Assembly: GCA_903882745.1 (NCBI GenBank) | Contig: CAIRYG010000011.1 | Coordinates: forward strand, 62,001-126,000 | Source: an uncultured Gemmatimonadota bacterium | GTDB lineage: Bacteria; Gemmatimonadota; Gemmatimonadetes; Gemmatimonadales; Gemmatimonadaceae | Direction: 5' to 3' | DNA: 64,000 nucleotides | Part shown: positions 54,672 through 64,000 of the stretch, in pieces | How positions within the stretch are numbered: position 1 is the first letter of the stretch | Layout of the letters: each line of letters opens with the position of its first letter | Program-made: the position numbers and the translations under genes | Notes under the pieces: generated by a model | Databases searched by the model: none | What the model saw: the letters and a program-made list of their open reading frames with translations, nothing else | What the model was told of the DNA's origin: nothing

Positions 54672-55781
54672 TCAACCTCCCTTGCGAGTCGAGGCCGCGA
54701 GATGGGCCTCTGTCTCCTGCGCGGTACGTTCCCACGTGAACGACTCCGCAAACGCACGCGCGGCCGTTCCCATCGTCTGCACGAGCTCCACCGATCCTGC
54801 TAACCGCGCGAATGCTGCCGCGAGCGCCGCCACATCGCCATGCGGTGCGAGGAAACCCGTCACCCCGTCCCGCACCGACTCACGAATCCCGGGCGAGTTC
54901 GAGGCGACCACGGGTGTGCCGCACGCGGCTGCTTCGACGTTCGTCAGTCCCCAGCCTTCCTTTGGCGATGCCAGCGCCACGGCCCACGAGCGCCGGAGCA
55001 GCGCAAGCTTCTCCTCTTCGGTCACAAAGCCAAGAAACCGCACCTGAGCGCCAAGGTCAAGCGAGGCCGCGAGACGCTCGAGTGCCGGGCGGTAATCCCC
55101 CGCTCCGGCGATTTCCAAGACCGCGGTGGGATGCTGCAATCGCGCGAAGGCCCGAATGAGCAGATCCACCCCTTTGTACTTCTTGAGACGCCCCACATAG
55201 GCGAACGACGGCTGCGGCGTCCGCAGCTCCGGCATGGGGGTGAAGTAGGAAAAATCAACGCCCGGATAGATGACCTCCACCTGAGCGCGCGACAGGCCGC
55301 GGGCCACGAGGTCGTCGGCCGTGCTCTCACTGATGGCCTGAAATGGGATCTGCCGATACACCACCGGTAACGGACGCTCCGCAAGCCAGACGGCGGTCGC
55401 CAGGGGCCACACGAGTTCCTGAAAGGCCGTGCCGCCGAACAGGTGCGGTACGCATGCCACCACAGGGTACGGCGCGCCCCACAACGGCGTGAACAGCGGG
55501 GCCTTGTTGATATCCTCGTACATGACGTCGAACGGGAGGTCGCGGAGATGCGCGCGCCAATACGCCCCCACAAGGAGCGCAAAGGTGTGGCGCGTTCCGA
55601 CGCGATGCACCTGAATACCGCCAAGCACCGCGCGCGGCGGACAGCCGGGCCACCCACCACAGAGCAACGTGATGTCGTGCCCACGCGCCGCCAATCGCTC
55701 AAAGATCTCGTGCAAATGCAGTTCCGCACCCCCGGCCTGGGGGTTCTCGCGGTCCTGCCAGTTCACGAGCAGGATCTTCAA
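54672..55781 (-). CDS. GT4-family glycosyltransferase
   Basis: The 369-residue protein begins (TTG start, overlapping the nusB stop) MKILLVNWQDRENPQAGGAE, then has the YVGRLKKYKGVDLLIRAF donor site and the EEGWGL-type segment KEGWGLTNVEAAACGTPVVA. It resembles envelope-polysaccharide GT4 enzymes. Donor and acceptor are unknown. It sits in the middle of the nusB-to-PTS run. Confidence 0.9.
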   Translation of the reverse strand: MKILLVNWQDRENPQAGGAELHLHEIFERLAARGHDITLLCGGWPGCPPRAVLGGIQVHRVGTRHTFALLVGAYWRAHLRDLPFDVMYEDINKAPLFTPLWGAPYPVVACVPHLFGGTAFQELVWPLATAVWLAERPLPVVYRQIPFQAISESTADDLVARGLSRAQVEVIYPGVDFSYFTPMPELRTPQPSFAYVGRLKKYKGVDLLIRAFARLQHPTAVLEIAGAGDYRPALERLAASLDLGAQVRFLGFVTEEEKLALLRRSWAVALASPKEGWGLTNVEAAACGTPVVASNSPGIRESVRDGVTGFLAPHGDVAALAAAFARLAGSVELVQTMGTAARAFAESFTWERTAQETEAHLAASTRKGG

Positions 55782-56197
55782 GCCAGCCGGCCCATGCGTC
55801 GAGCGAGCGCATCGAGCACGCCATTCACGAATCGGGCGCTCGTGGCACTTCCGTACCGCTCACCGAGGCGCACGCATTCCTGAATCACCACCCGTGGCGG
55901 TGTGAGCCCCTGTTCCAGCTCGGCAGCACCCAAGCGGAGCACGCACCGCTCAATCGCCCCGAGGCGTTCGATGCGCCAGTTGGTCGTGACCTCCGCCAAC
56001 TCGGCGTCGAGCGCCGGTCCGCTCGCGAGGATAATGCGCAACAAGTTTCCCGCGAACTCACGCTCATCCGGCGCGACCGCGAGGTCGTCCCAGATCAGCT
56101 GCGAGACACGGCCGAGGTCATCGTCTTTGCGCATGTCCCAGGCATAGAGCGCCTGGAGTGCGCGCGACCGTCCCTTCGATTCAACTCGCGCTGCCAT
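55778..56197 (-). CDS. nusB: Transcription antitermination factor NusB
   Basis: The 139-residue all-helical RNA-binding protein acts in rRNA antitermination. It has RSRALQALYAWDM, the WRIERLGAIERCVLRLGAAE core and VVIQECVRLGERYGSATSARF, followed by VNGVLD. It overlaps ribH by 17 bp; the ribH-nusB pair is common in bacteria. Confidence 0.96.
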   Translation of the reverse strand: MAARVESKGRSRALQALYAWDMRKDDDLGRVSQLIWDDLAVAPDEREFAGNLLRIILASGPALDAELAEVTTNWRIERLGAIERCVLRLGAAELEQGLTPPRVVIQECVRLGERYGSATSARFVNGVLDALARRMGRLA

Positions 56198-56684
56198 CGT
56201 CCTCCTCGTCTGGGCTCACGACGTCAAGACGCGCGAACAGGTCTGACATCTCGAGCGCGGCAAGCGCCGCATCCCATCCCTTGTTGCCGTGCGCACCGCC
56301 CGCACGTTCCTCGGCCTGCGCGAGCGTGTCGGTGGTGAGCAGGCCAAATCCGACCGGCACGTTGTAGTCGTGCTGCACCGCCCCGAGTCCGCGCGCGGCT
56401 TCGGTGGAGATAAAATCGAAGTGCGGCGTGTCGCCGCGCACCACTGCACCACAGGCGACGATGGCTGCGTACCGGTCGCTCGAAGCCAATCGTGCCGCCG
56501 CAGCGGGAAGCTCCCACGCACCCGGCACCCAAATCACATCGACGTCCTCGACGGCGGCTCCGTGCCGCACCAAACAGTCGAGCGCACCGTCGACCAGAGC
56601 GCGCGTCACGCTTTCGTTGAACCGGCTGCCGACGACGGCGAACCGTTTGAAGTTCCCTTCCGGAATCCCACTAAACTCAGCCAT
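56181..56684 (-). CDS. ribH: 6,7-dimethyl-8-ribityllumazine synthase
   Basis: The 167-residue enzyme makes the direct precursor of riboflavin. Motifs: VVGSRFNESVTRALVDGAL, VPGAWELP, ACGAVVRGDTPHFDF and GLLTTDTLAQAEERAGG, which holds the catalytic region. Its ATG follows the ribBA stop with no gap. Confidence 0.97.
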   Translation of the reverse strand: MAEFSGIPEGNFKRFAVVGSRFNESVTRALVDGALDCLVRHGAAVEDVDVIWVPGAWELPAAAARLASSDRYAAIVACGAVVRGDTPHFDFISTEAARGLGAVQHDYNVPVGFGLLTTDTLAQAEERAGGAHGNKGWDAALAALEMSDLFARLDVVSPDEEDDGSAS

Positions 56685-57896
56685 CTACAGTGCCCTCAGG
56701 TGACCCATCTTGGTTCGCTTGGTCTCGAGATACTCCGAGTTCTCGGCGGATTCAGGAGCCAGCAACGGCACGCGCTCCTCCACCGTGAGTCCGTATCCTT
56801 CGAGCCCAACGAGCTTTTTCGGATTGTTGGTAATGGGGCGAATCGACGTGAGCCCCAAATCGAGGAGAATCTGCGCGCCGATGCCGTAGTTCCGGAGATC
56901 GGGGGCGAAGCCCAACTTCTCGTTCGCTTCGACAGTGTCCGCCCCACGGTCCTGCAGCTCGTACGCCTTGAGCTTGTTGAGCAGGCCGATCCCGCGCCCC
57001 TCTTGATCGAGATACACGATCACGCCGCGTCCTTCCGTGGCGACCATTTGCATCGCGGTGTGCAGCTGCCATCCACAATCGCAACGCTGCGAATGGAACA
57101 CGTCGCCGGTCAGGCACTTGGAATGCATGCGAGCCAGCACGCTCGGCTGCCCCGTCACGTCACCGAAGACCAGCGCGAGATGTTCGCGCGCGTCCACATC
57201 ATTCCGATAGCCGATGACGGTGAACTCCCCGAACTCCGTCGGGAGGCGCGCTTCCGCCACACGATGCACCAACCGCTCGTGACGCAACCGGAAGGCCACG
57301 AGGTCGGCCACCGTGATGAACGTCAGGCCGTGCAACTGCGCAAAGGCATCGAGTTCCGGGCGCTTGGCGGTGGTGCCGTCGGCATTGAGAATCTCACAGA
57401 TGACGCCGGCAGGCTGCAGCCCCGCGAGTCGCATTAGGTCGACCGCCGCTTCCGTATGTCCGACACGCTGGAGCACCCCGCCCTCGCGTGCGCGAAGCGG
57501 GTGCACATGCCCCGGACGACGCAGATCGTGCGGCACGGCCTGCGGATCGGCCGCTGCGCGAATCGTCGCCGCTTGGTCGCCAGCACTAATACCCGTGGTC
57601 ACGCCAAATCGAGGCGCCGCATCAATGGTCACGGTGAAGGCCGTGCGCATGGCCTCGGTGTTCTCCGTACCCATCGGCTGCAGGTCGAGCTGATCCACTT
57701 TCGCAGGGCTCAGGGCCAAACAAATCATTCCCTTCGCGCCCATCAGAAAGTTGACCTTCTCGGCCGTGATAAACTCGGCAGCGCAGATGAGGTCGCCCTC
57801 GTTCTCGCGGTCTTCATCGTCCGCGACGACGAGGAACTTCCCCGCCCGAAGGTCTGCCAGTGCCTGCTCAATCGTTCCGAAAGCCATACGCTGCAT
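56685..57896 (-). CDS. ribBA: Bifunctional DHBP synthase / GTP cyclohydrolase II
   Basis: The 403-residue fusion makes both riboflavin building blocks. The N-terminal RibB domain has [11 protein letters not shown] and [20 protein letters not shown]. The C-terminal RibA domain has the zinc site in [20 protein letters not shown] and DQEGRGIGL. Both active sites look intact. ATG 57894-57896 or ATG 57885-57887 may be the start. Confidence 0.97.
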   Translation of the reverse strand: MQRMAFGTIEQALADLRAGKFLVVADDEDRENEGDLICAAEFITAEKVNFLMGAKGMICLALSPAKVDQLDLQPMGTENTEAMRTAFTVTIDAAPRFGVTTGISAGDQAATIRAAADPQAVPHDLRRPGHVHPLRAREGGVLQRVGHTEAAVDLMRLAGLQPAGVICEILNADGTTAKRPELDAFAQLHGLTFITVADLVAFRLRHERLVHRVAEARLPTEFGEFTVIGYRNDVDAREHLALVFGDVTGQPSVLARMHSKCLTGDVFHSQRCDCGWQLHTAMQMVATEGRGVIVYLDQEGRGIGLLNKLKAYELQDRGADTVEANEKLGFAPDLRNYGIGAQILLDLGLTSIRPITNNPKKLVGLEGYGLTVEERVPLLAPESAENSEYLETKRTKMGHLRAL

Positions 57897-57923
57897 ACGG
57901 GCCTCTCGGCCCGTCCTCTGGAG

Positions 57924-58538
57924 TCAGGTTGAAGTGCCGCCCGTGGTCGCCGCATAGGGCGCTACGAGCCGCTGCACGTGCTTGGCGATCACGTCCGCCT
58001 CGAGATGCACGCGGTCACCCACCGTGAGCGCGCCCAGCGTCGTGTAACGCCAGGTGAACTCGATGAGCGACAGTTGAAGAACACGGGGAGCAGGCAAAGC
58101 GTTCACGGTGAGGCTGACGCCGTCGACAGTGATTGATCCCTGCGGGACGAGTAGCGGCTCAAGAGACGCCGGAATATCGACATCCAGGATCAACGCGTCA
58201 CCCCGACGATTCCTGGCCCGAATGGCGCCAAGATGATCGACATGTCCCTGCACGATGTGGCCACCGAGGCGATCGCCGAGCGCAAGGGCGCGTTCGAGAT
58301 TCACGCGCCGTCCCTCCTGCCAATCCGCGATGGTCGTACGGTCGAGTGTCGTCACGACGGCCGCGACGATGAACCACCCGTCCCCATGTTCGCGCACCGT
58401 CAGGCAGGCACCATTGAGCGCAATGGACTCGCCGTCGGACAGCCCTCTGTAGTCGCACTGCACACGGAACTCGCGACCGGCGTCGGTATCGCGAACGCGG
58501 TCAATCGTGCCGATGGCGGTGACGAGGCCGGTGAACAT
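57924..58538 (-). CDS. ribE: Riboflavin synthase alpha chain
   Basis: The 204-residue protein has the duplicated lumazine-binding fold: MFTGLVTAIGTI at the start, GESIALNGACLTV in the first half and GSITVDGVSLTVN in the second. It converts two lumazines to riboflavin. It lies 18 bp after ribD. No FMN riboswitch was found in or before the rib genes. Confidence 0.97.
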   Translation of the reverse strand: MFTGLVTAIGTIDRVRDTDAGREFRVQCDYRGLSDGESIALNGACLTVREHGDGWFIVAAVVTTLDRTTIADWQEGRRVNLERALALGDRLGGHIVQGHVDHLGAIRARNRRGDALILDVDIPASLEPLLVPQGSITVDGVSLTVNALPAPRVLQLSLIEFTWRYTTLGALTVGDRVHLEADVIAKHVQRLVAPYAATTGGTST

Positions 58539-58556
58539 AGTGAGAAAAAGCAGGGG

Positions 58557-59657
58557 TTACGGTTCGTGGATCGCGTACTCGGTCATCAGATCGGGACCGA
58601 GACGCTGCTGGGCGACAATCCGGGACGCCTCGTATGGGCGCTCGCCGCCAAAGGGGCGGAGGGCGTCCGAGCCGAGCCGGACCGACGCCTGAAAGATAAT
58701 CAGACGATCGACCAGATTGCCCTGCCAGAGGGCATCGGCGAGGGCAGCCCCCCCCTCGACCAGGAGGGCCCGAACCCCGTGGATTTTCCGCAGCTGCTGG
58801 AGTTGCGCCTCCAGCCCGTCGGCCACGAGGCAATCCACGCCGAGATCGGCCAGCGCCTGCCGACGGGAGCCGTCAGGGTGATTTGCAAGGACCGTAACCG
58901 GAATACCGGTTGCGCTGCGCGCTAAGGCGCTCGTTGTTGGGAGACGCGATCCGCGATCAAACACCACACGCCGTGGCAGCACCCGGGGGGCGCCGGCCTC
59001 GCGCACGGTCAGTTGGGGGTCGTCGGCCAAGACCGTGCCGATGCCAACGCCCACCGCGTCGCTTCCGGCGCGCAGTCGGTGGACCAACGCGCGGGACTCC
59101 GACCCCGTCAGCCACCGCTGGGAGCGGTCGGCCGGCGCCAGGGCCCCGTCGGCGTCGAGCGCGAGCTTGAGGGTGACCCACGGGCGCGGCGCCCCAGTCG
59201 CGGCGAACAGAAAAGGTGCGTTGAGGTCGCGGGCCGCGTGCTCGAGAATCCCAAACTCGACGGTGATACCGGCAGCGCGTAGCCGTTCCGCACCGCCAGC
59301 CGCGACGGGGTTCGGATCTGCGGTGGCCACCACGACCCGCACCAGGCCGGCCGCAATCAGCGCATCGACGCACGGCGGCGTCTTGCCGTGGTGATTGCAC
59401 GGCTCGAGTGTCACGTACACCGTGGCGCCGCGCGCGCGCGCGCCAGCCATCGCGAGTGCCGCTGGCTCGGCGTGCGGCGCACCCCACCGTAGGTGGGCTC
59501 CCTCTCCAACGATTACGCCATCATGAACGACGACGGCGCCGACCATAGGGTTCGGCGCCGTCTGTCCCCAGCCCTCGCGGGCGAGGCGCAGGGCTCGGCG
59601 CATCCACGCTCGCTCTTGCGAAGCGAACGTGTCGGCCGTTCCCTCGGTGCTACTCAC
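58557..59657 (-). CDS. ribD: Bifunctional riboflavin deaminase/reductase RibD
   Basis: The 366-residue protein has an N-terminal zinc deaminase domain with HAEP and PCNHHGKTPPC, and a C-terminal reductase domain (VTLKLALDADGALAPADRSQ, then VGIGTVLADDPQLTVR). It carries out two consecutive steps of riboflavin synthesis. It starts with GTG 59655-59657, three bases after the preceding gene. Confidence 0.97.
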   Translation of the reverse strand: MSSTEGTADTFASQERAWMRRALRLAREGWGQTAPNPMVGAVVVHDGVIVGEGAHLRWGAPHAEPAALAMAGARARGATVYVTLEPCNHHGKTPPCVDALIAAGLVRVVVATADPNPVAAGGAERLRAAGITVEFGILEHAARDLNAPFLFAATGAPRPWVTLKLALDADGALAPADRSQRWLTGSESRALVHRLRAGSDAVGVGIGTVLADDPQLTVREAGAPRVLPRRVVFDRGSRLPTTSALARSATGIPVTVLANHPDGSRRQALADLGVDCLVADGLEAQLQQLRKIHGVRALLVEGGAALADALWQGNLVDRLIIFQASVRLGSDALRPFGGERPYEASRIVAQQRLGPDLMTEYAIHEP

Positions 59658-59660
59658 GCG

Positions 59661-60650
59661 TCAGAGTGCGAAGCGGAGGCCGACCGACGCATAGTTGCGC
59701 GCCTTATCGGCCGCGGCGCCGAAGTTGTTCTTGAGCGTCGGGGTGGTGCCACCAGTGACCTGCCCGACTTCACCCACCACCTTGAACAGGATAAAGCTCA
59801 GATGCGCGCCAACAAACATGTTGGTGCGGGTCATCGACATGTCGGTGGAGCCATTGCCATTGAACGTACCGCCGCCCGTCGGCGACACCGCCACATGCAC
59901 GTTGGACGACCCCTTGTACGTATCCTGCCCGATCCCGGCATTGAGCCCGAAGAAGAGGAAACTCTTCGAGGCCGTCAGGCGAATCGCGGACGTCTTGAGC
60001 GTGTAGTCCTTGAGCTCAAAGGTGCCTGGAGCGTTGGCGCCAGACGCGGCAACCGTGCTCGACCCCGACAAGCTGAAGATCGGCAAGTCTCGCTGAATGA
60101 ACGATACCGACAGTCCCGGCGCGACCAACGACTCTTCCAGCAGGCCAACGCGTACGCCGTAGCCGAACTTCAGATTGCTGCCCGACACCGCCATCTTGAG
60201 ATCACCACCGCTGACGTTCGGCAGGTAGGTCGCGCTCACGAGCGCATCAACGCCGCCCACGTGCGTCACTCCGAGCGAAAACCCGCGATACAGACCGATG
60301 GCGGCATCCGCGCTCACCATCGGCACTGGCGTGCTGGAACTGCCGAGCGTCGACGCAACCGCACCGGCGGTATTGAACGCCGTGCCGTTGAATTTCGGCA
60401 TCGCTCCGAACACCGCGGTTCCGCGAACGGTGAAGGCCACATGCCCAACTCCGGCGAGTGTCCCGCCCTGTCCCATGGTCGCGCTGCCGCCCGCAAGCGC
60501 GGTCGCGAACTGCGGCGTGGCGTAGTTCAGCAGATCGACCACCTTGGAGCACGCATCGGCAACCGCGAGCACTCCGGTGCACTGCGCATCGGCGGTACGA
60601 ACAGCGGCGGCAAGCATCAAAGCCGTAGCAACAACACGAATCGTGCGCAT
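59661..60650 (-). CDS. Putative outer-membrane beta-barrel protein of unknown function
   Basis: The 329-residue protein starts at ATG 60648-60650, coupled to the purM stop (TAATG). The signal peptide is MRTIRVVATALMLAAAVRTADA. The mature part alternates hydrophobic and polar residues in many strands and ends in the aromatic C-terminal pattern ARNYASVGLRFAL, typical of barrels. No family is recognised. Its position between purM and ribD in a housekeeping run is odd. Confidence 0.75.
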   Translation of the reverse strand: MRTIRVVATALMLAAAVRTADAQCTGVLAVADACSKVVDLLNYATPQFATALAGGSATMGQGGTLAGVGHVAFTVRGTAVFGAMPKFNGTAFNTAGAVASTLGSSSTPVPMVSADAAIGLYRGFSLGVTHVGGVDALVSATYLPNVSGGDLKMAVSGSNLKFGYGVRVGLLEESLVAPGLSVSFIQRDLPIFSLSGSSTVAASGANAPGTFELKDYTLKTSAIRLTASKSFLFFGLNAGIGQDTYKGSSNVHVAVSPTGGGTFNGNGSTDMSMTRTNMFVGAHLSFILFKVVGEVGQVTGGTTPTLKNNFGAAADKARNYASVGLRFAL

Positions 60651-61687
60651 TATTTTCCCCCGTTGAGTTTCACAATGCCGGACCCCGGCACCACACGTCC
60701 CATCTCCCACGCGGCCACACCCTGCTCGGCCGCACTCCGACACACCGCGGCCGCACCCTCGGCATCAGCGATCACCACCATTCCGACGCCCATGTTGAAG
60801 GCGCGGAACATCTCTGCGCGAGCCACTTCTCCCGCGTCCTCGAGCACCGCGAAGGTATTCGGGATGGTCCATGTGCCGGTATCGACCGCAGCATCCATGG
60901 TGGCCGGTAGCACACGGTCCAGATTCCCAGGCAATCCACCGCCGGTGATATGCGCCATGGCGTGGACGTGATCCAGCACCGGCTTCATCACGTTCAGATA
61001 CGAGCGATGTACGCGGAGCAAGACATCGGCAACGCTTCCGGTTTCGCCGGGGAACGGATCGTGCACCCCGAGCTTCAGGCGCTCACTCACAATCCGCCGC
61101 GCGAGCGAATAGCCGTTGGTGTGCAATCCGGAACTCGCGAGCCCCACCAACACATCGCCCGCCTGCACGCGCGACGCGCCGAGCACCCGCGACTCCTCCA
61201 CCGAACCGACAATGAACCCTGCCAAGTCGTAATCGGGAGGCGTGTACAACCCCGGCATCTCCGCCGTCTCACCCCCCATCAGCGCCGCGCCATTCTCGCG
61301 GCAACCCGCAGCGACTCCAGCAACAATCGCCTCAACCGTCGCGGGAACCAATGCACCGAACGCGACGTAATCGAGGAAGAAGAGCGGCAACGCGCCCTGC
61401 ACCAGAATGTCATTGGTGCAGTGATTCACGAGGCAGTGTCCAACGGTGTCGTGACGATCCGCCTCGATCGCCACTTTGATCTTGGTTCCAACGCCATCGG
61501 CGCTCGACACGAGCAACTGCCCGGTGCCCGACGCCGCGGTCGGCATACGGAACATGCCGCCAAAGCCCCCGAAGGCCCCCGTAGCACCGGCGGTGTACGT
61601 GGACTCGACGTGGCGGCGGATCCGATGCTTTGAATCCTCCGCGGCGTCGATGTCCACGCCCGCACTGCGATAGTCGAGCGACGCCAT
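60650..61687 (-). CDS. purM: Phosphoribosylformylglycinamidine cyclo-ligase
   Basis: The 345-residue enzyme forms aminoimidazole ribotide in purine synthesis. It has SSADGVGTKIKVAIEADRHD, GHCLVNHCTNDILVQGA, the MGGETAEMPGLY region and HITGGGLPGNLDRVLP. The ATG overlaps the PfkB gene stop (TAATG). Confidence 0.97.
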   Translation of the reverse strand: MASLDYRSAGVDIDAAEDSKHRIRRHVESTYTAGATGAFGGFGGMFRMPTAASGTGQLLVSSADGVGTKIKVAIEADRHDTVGHCLVNHCTNDILVQGALPLFFLDYVAFGALVPATVEAIVAGVAAGCRENGAALMGGETAEMPGLYTPPDYDLAGFIVGSVEESRVLGASRVQAGDVLVGLASSGLHTNGYSLARRIVSERLKLGVHDPFPGETGSVADVLLRVHRSYLNVMKPVLDHVHAMAHITGGGLPGNLDRVLPATMDAAVDTGTWTIPNTFAVLEDAGEVARAEMFRAFNMGVGMVVIADAEGAAAVCRSAAEQGVAAWEMGRVVPGSGIVKLNGGK

Positions 61688-62604
61688 TAGACCGGCAACT
61701 TCGCGTCGAAGCTGACGAGCTTATGGAAATCGGCAACGCGCGCGTCGATGTCGGCACGCGTGACCTCCATCAAGCGGGTGATCGAGAATCCTTCGACCAC
61801 AAACGACCCCATCGCGGATCCGTGAATCACGGCGCGACGCAGGCTCGCCTCGCTCAGGTCATCCGTGCGCGCGAGATACCCCATGAAGCCGCCAGCAAAC
61901 GAATCGCCCGCCCCCGTGGGATCGAACACCGACTCCAGCGGATACGCCGGCGCAAAGAAGACCGACGTCCGCGTGAACATAAATGCGCCGTGCTCGCCCT
62001 TTTTGATGACCACCGTGTGGGGACCGCGGTCGAGAATCCAGCGCGCAGCCTGCACGAGGTTCGACTGCTCGGTGAGCTGGCGGGCCTCGCCGTCGTTGAG
62101 CGTGATCAGATCCACATGCTTCAGGAGCGTCAGCAAGTCCTCGCGGCGGCTCTCAATCCAGAAGTTCATCGTGTCGCAGGCAACAAGCTTGGGCTTCTCG
62201 ACCTGCTTGAGAACCTCCAGCTGCAACCGCGGATCGATGTTACCTAAGAAGACATACTTGGCCGAACGGAACTGTGTCGGAATCTTCGGACGGAAATGCG
62301 AGAACACGCCGAGGCGCGTCTCGAGCGTCTCCGCCGAGTTCAGGTCATGCCGATAGCGTCCGCGCCACCGGAACGATTCACCATCCGCGTGCTCGAGCCC
62401 CGCCAGATCCACCCCACGATCGGCGAGCGGCTGCAGCTTCTCCGTCGGATAATCCGCGCCGACAATCCCGACGAGCTGCACCGGGGTCTGATGGCTCGCG
62501 CTGGCCGAGAAGTAGGTGGCAGAACCACCGATGACGTCATCCGCCTTACCGAACGGAGTCTCCACTGAGTCGAGGGCAACACTGCCCACTACGAGAACGC
62601 TCAT
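61687..62604 (-). CDS. PfkB-family carbohydrate/nucleoside kinase
   Basis: The 305-residue ribokinase-fold kinase begins MSVLVVGSVALDSVETPFG and has GGSATYFSASAS and the catalytic DPTGAGDSFAGGF. Substrate is not determined; adenosine-kinase-like proteins of this shape exist, and the purM neighbour makes a nucleoside substrate plausible. The start is ATG 62602-62604; the ribosome site is weak. Confidence 0.9.
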   Translation of the reverse strand: MSVLVVGSVALDSVETPFGKADDVIGGSATYFSASASHQTPVQLVGIVGADYPTEKLQPLADRGVDLAGLEHADGESFRWRGRYRHDLNSAETLETRLGVFSHFRPKIPTQFRSAKYVFLGNIDPRLQLEVLKQVEKPKLVACDTMNFWIESRREDLLTLLKHVDLITLNDGEARQLTEQSNLVQAARWILDRGPHTVVIKKGEHGAFMFTRTSVFFAPAYPLESVFDPTGAGDSFAGGFMGYLARTDDLSEASLRRAVIHGSAMGSFVVEGFSITRLMEVTRADIDARVADFHKLVSFDAKLPV

Positions 62605-62666
62605 AAAATCGGAACCGTGTCCACGCGGGAGGTGACGGGGCGTTGGCGCATGCCCCAAAAGTGCAG

Positions 62667-64000
62667 CTACATGCGGTCAGGCGCTGTGATGCCGAGCACA
62701 GCCAACCCGTTCTTCAACACCTGACGCGCGGCCTTGCCCAGCGCGAGTCGCGCCTGCATGACCGGCTCGGGCTCGCCGAGTACGTGATGCTTGTGATACC
62801 AGGTATGGACGAGGCGAGCGGTCTCGAGCAGATAGTTCGCCACACGATGCGGCTCGGTCGATTCCGCCGCGCCCGCCAGGAGGCGTGGCCAGTCGAGCAG
62901 CGTCTTCACCAACTCGCGCTCTTCCAGACTGTCGAGCACGTCCCAGTGCACGCCTGCGCCAGTGACGGACTCTAGCGCGATCTCGCCCACGCGGAAAATT
63001 CCCGAAACGCGCGCGTGCGCCATCTGGATGTAATAGACGGGGTTGTCCTCGGACTGCGACCGCGCGAGATCCACATCGAACACGAGCTGTGAGTCACCCT
63101 TCCGCATCAGCAGGAAGTAGCGCACCGCATCGCGGCCCACTTCGTCAATCAGATCGCGAACGGTGACATAGCTCCCGGCGCGCTTGGAGATCTTCATCTC
63201 CTCGCCCCCCTTCATGACCGTCACCATCTGGTGCAGCACGTATTCCGGATACCCCTGCGGGATCCCGACGCCCAACGCCTGCAGCCCGGCGCGCACGCGC
63301 GTCACGGTGCTGTGGTGGTCCGCCCCCTGCACATTGATGGCGCGCGTGAAGCCGCGCCCCCACTTGTTCACATGATAGGCGACATCGGGCACAAAGTACG
63401 TGTAGGTCCCGTCGCGCTTGCGCATGACGCGATCTTTGTCGTCGCCATAGTCGGTCGTGCGCAGCCAGAGCGCATCCCCTTCCTCAAAAGTGGCACCGGC
63501 CTTCTGCAGTGCACCGACCGTGCGCTCCACCTGACCGTCGCTGTAGAGCGACGACTCCAGGAAGTACACGTCGAACTGCACCCCGAACGCCTTGAGGTCG
63601 AGATCCTGCTCCTGGCGTAGCGCCTTCACCGCGTGAACGCGCACCGCTTCCAAGTCGTCGCCACGCCTGTCGTGCGGATGTTCGGCCGCGTACTGCTGCG
63701 CGATATCCACGATATAGGCGCCGTGGTATCCGCCCTCAGGAATCTCGAGCGCATCACCCGCGAGTTCGCGCAACCGCGCCTGCGTCGAGAGCGCGAGATT
63801 CGCGATCTGTACGCCGGCGTCGTTGTAGTAGAACTCGCGCGACACATTCCAGCCCGTGCGCGACAACATCGTCGAGATGGCGTCACCCAGCGCAGCCTGA
63901 CGGCCATGGCCCACATGCAACGGACCGGTCGGATTCGCACTCACGAACTCCACGACGACGGGCTTGCCGGCCCCACCGTCTGTCTCGCCATAGGCGTCGC
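62667..64000 (-). CDS. argS: Arginyl-tRNA synthetase, C-terminal part (5' end outside window)
   Basis: The frame is open to the window edge. From upstream inward it reads ...[20 protein letters not shown], which contains the class I HIGH motif as HVGH. The catalytic domain follows ([35 protein letters not shown]), then the KMSKS-equivalent KISKRAG and the anticodon-binding helical domain ending [10 protein letters not shown]. The N-terminal Add1 domain is cut off. It lies 62 bp upstream of the PfkB gene. Confidence 0.97.
   Translation of the reverse strand, partial: DAYGETDGGAGKPVVVEFVSANPTGPLHVGHGRQAALGDAISTMLSRTGWNVSREFYYNDAGVQIANLALSTQARLRELAGDALEIPEGGYHGAYIVDIAQQYAAEHPHDRRGDDLEAVRVHAVKALRQEQDLDLKAFGVQFDVYFLESSLYSDGQVERTVGALQKAGATFEEGDALWLRTTDYGDDKDRVMRKRDGTYTYFVPDVAYHVNKWGRGFTRAINVQGADHHSTVTRVRAGLQALGVGIPQGYPEYVLHQMVTVMKGGEEMKISKRAGSYVTVRDLIDEVGRDAVRYFLLMRKGDSQLVFDVDLARSQSEDNPVYYIQMAHARVSGIFRVGEIALESVTGAGVHWDVLDSLEERELVKTLLDWPRLLAGAAESTEPHRVANYLLETARLVHTWYHKHHVLGEPEPVMQARLALGKAARQVLKNGLAVLGITAPDRM

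Noticed and set aside
57897-59660. FMN riboswitch for the riboflavin genes
   Set aside because: Gaps between the rib genes are 0-28 bp and no RFN core (AGGGTTCTCAGGG-like) is present.
59493-60971. 492-codon plus-strand open frame
   Set aside because: It is the antisense of ribD, the barrel protein and purM, and spans three coupled genes.

Overview
This is a gene-dense, GC-rich bacterial chromosome segment with about 60 protein genes. Almost all lie on the minus strand in long, translationally coupled runs (ATGA, GTGA and TAATG junctions). Only five genes are on the plus strand: a carbonic anhydrase fragment, rpsT, a GT2/YdjC pair and a lipoprotein metalloprotease. There are no insertion sequences, phage genes or CRISPR arrays. 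The combination of CIRCE-controlled groESL, BshA, a mannose-family PTS with HPr kinase, a Bat/MoxR operon, a TonB-type B12 receptor and several secreted amidohydrolases indicates a diderm, didermic-envelope soil-type bacterium. My inference is Gemmatimonadota (Gemmatimonas-like). No rRNA is present to prove it.

Layout from left to right: (1) the 3' end of a beta-carbonic anhydrase gene with an 11-bp tandem repeat over its stop, then groES-groEL with a clear sigma70 promoter and CIRCE operator. (2) 2.6-19.4 kb: a long minus-strand series read as S2P protease, scpA, scpB, rluB, moxR, a DUF58 gene, a BatX-like gene, batA, a batB-batC fusion, a batD-batE fusion, mutL, miaA, bshA, uppP, birA and coaX, ending at an intrinsic terminator. 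(3) 19.4-26.7 kb: rpsT with its promoter, a coiled-coil zinc-ribbon protein, pyrR-pyrB-pyrC, and envelope or glycosylation genes. (4) 26.7-35.8 kb: a secreted P1-family peptidase and three coupled secreted amidohydrolase paralogues, two of which have lost every metal ligand; two tRNA-Ser genes; tadA; and a BIG2-domain lipoprotein metalloprotease. (5) 35.8-46.3 kb: clpB, selB, recO, and a btuF-btuC-btuD-btuB vitamin B12 uptake operon. That operon is headed by a cobalamin riboswitch followed by a hairpin that buries the btuF ribosome-binding site. (6) 46.3-64 kb: a membrane protein, a DUF151 nuclease and metK; then enzyme I, HPr, EIID, EIIC, EIIB, EIIA and HPr kinase; then a glycosyltransferase, nusB and the riboflavin genes ribD-ribE-ribBA-ribH; then a beta-barrel protein, purM, a PfkB kinase and argS, which is cut by the window edge.

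Most genes are conserved housekeeping genes. The parts that most deserve attention are the one-active/two-dead amidohydrolase triad, the B12 riboswitch with its explicit translational switch, the inverted repeat that places the DUF151 start codon in a loop, the fused Bat proteins, and the self-contained PTS/HPr-kinase cluster without sugar-catabolic genes.
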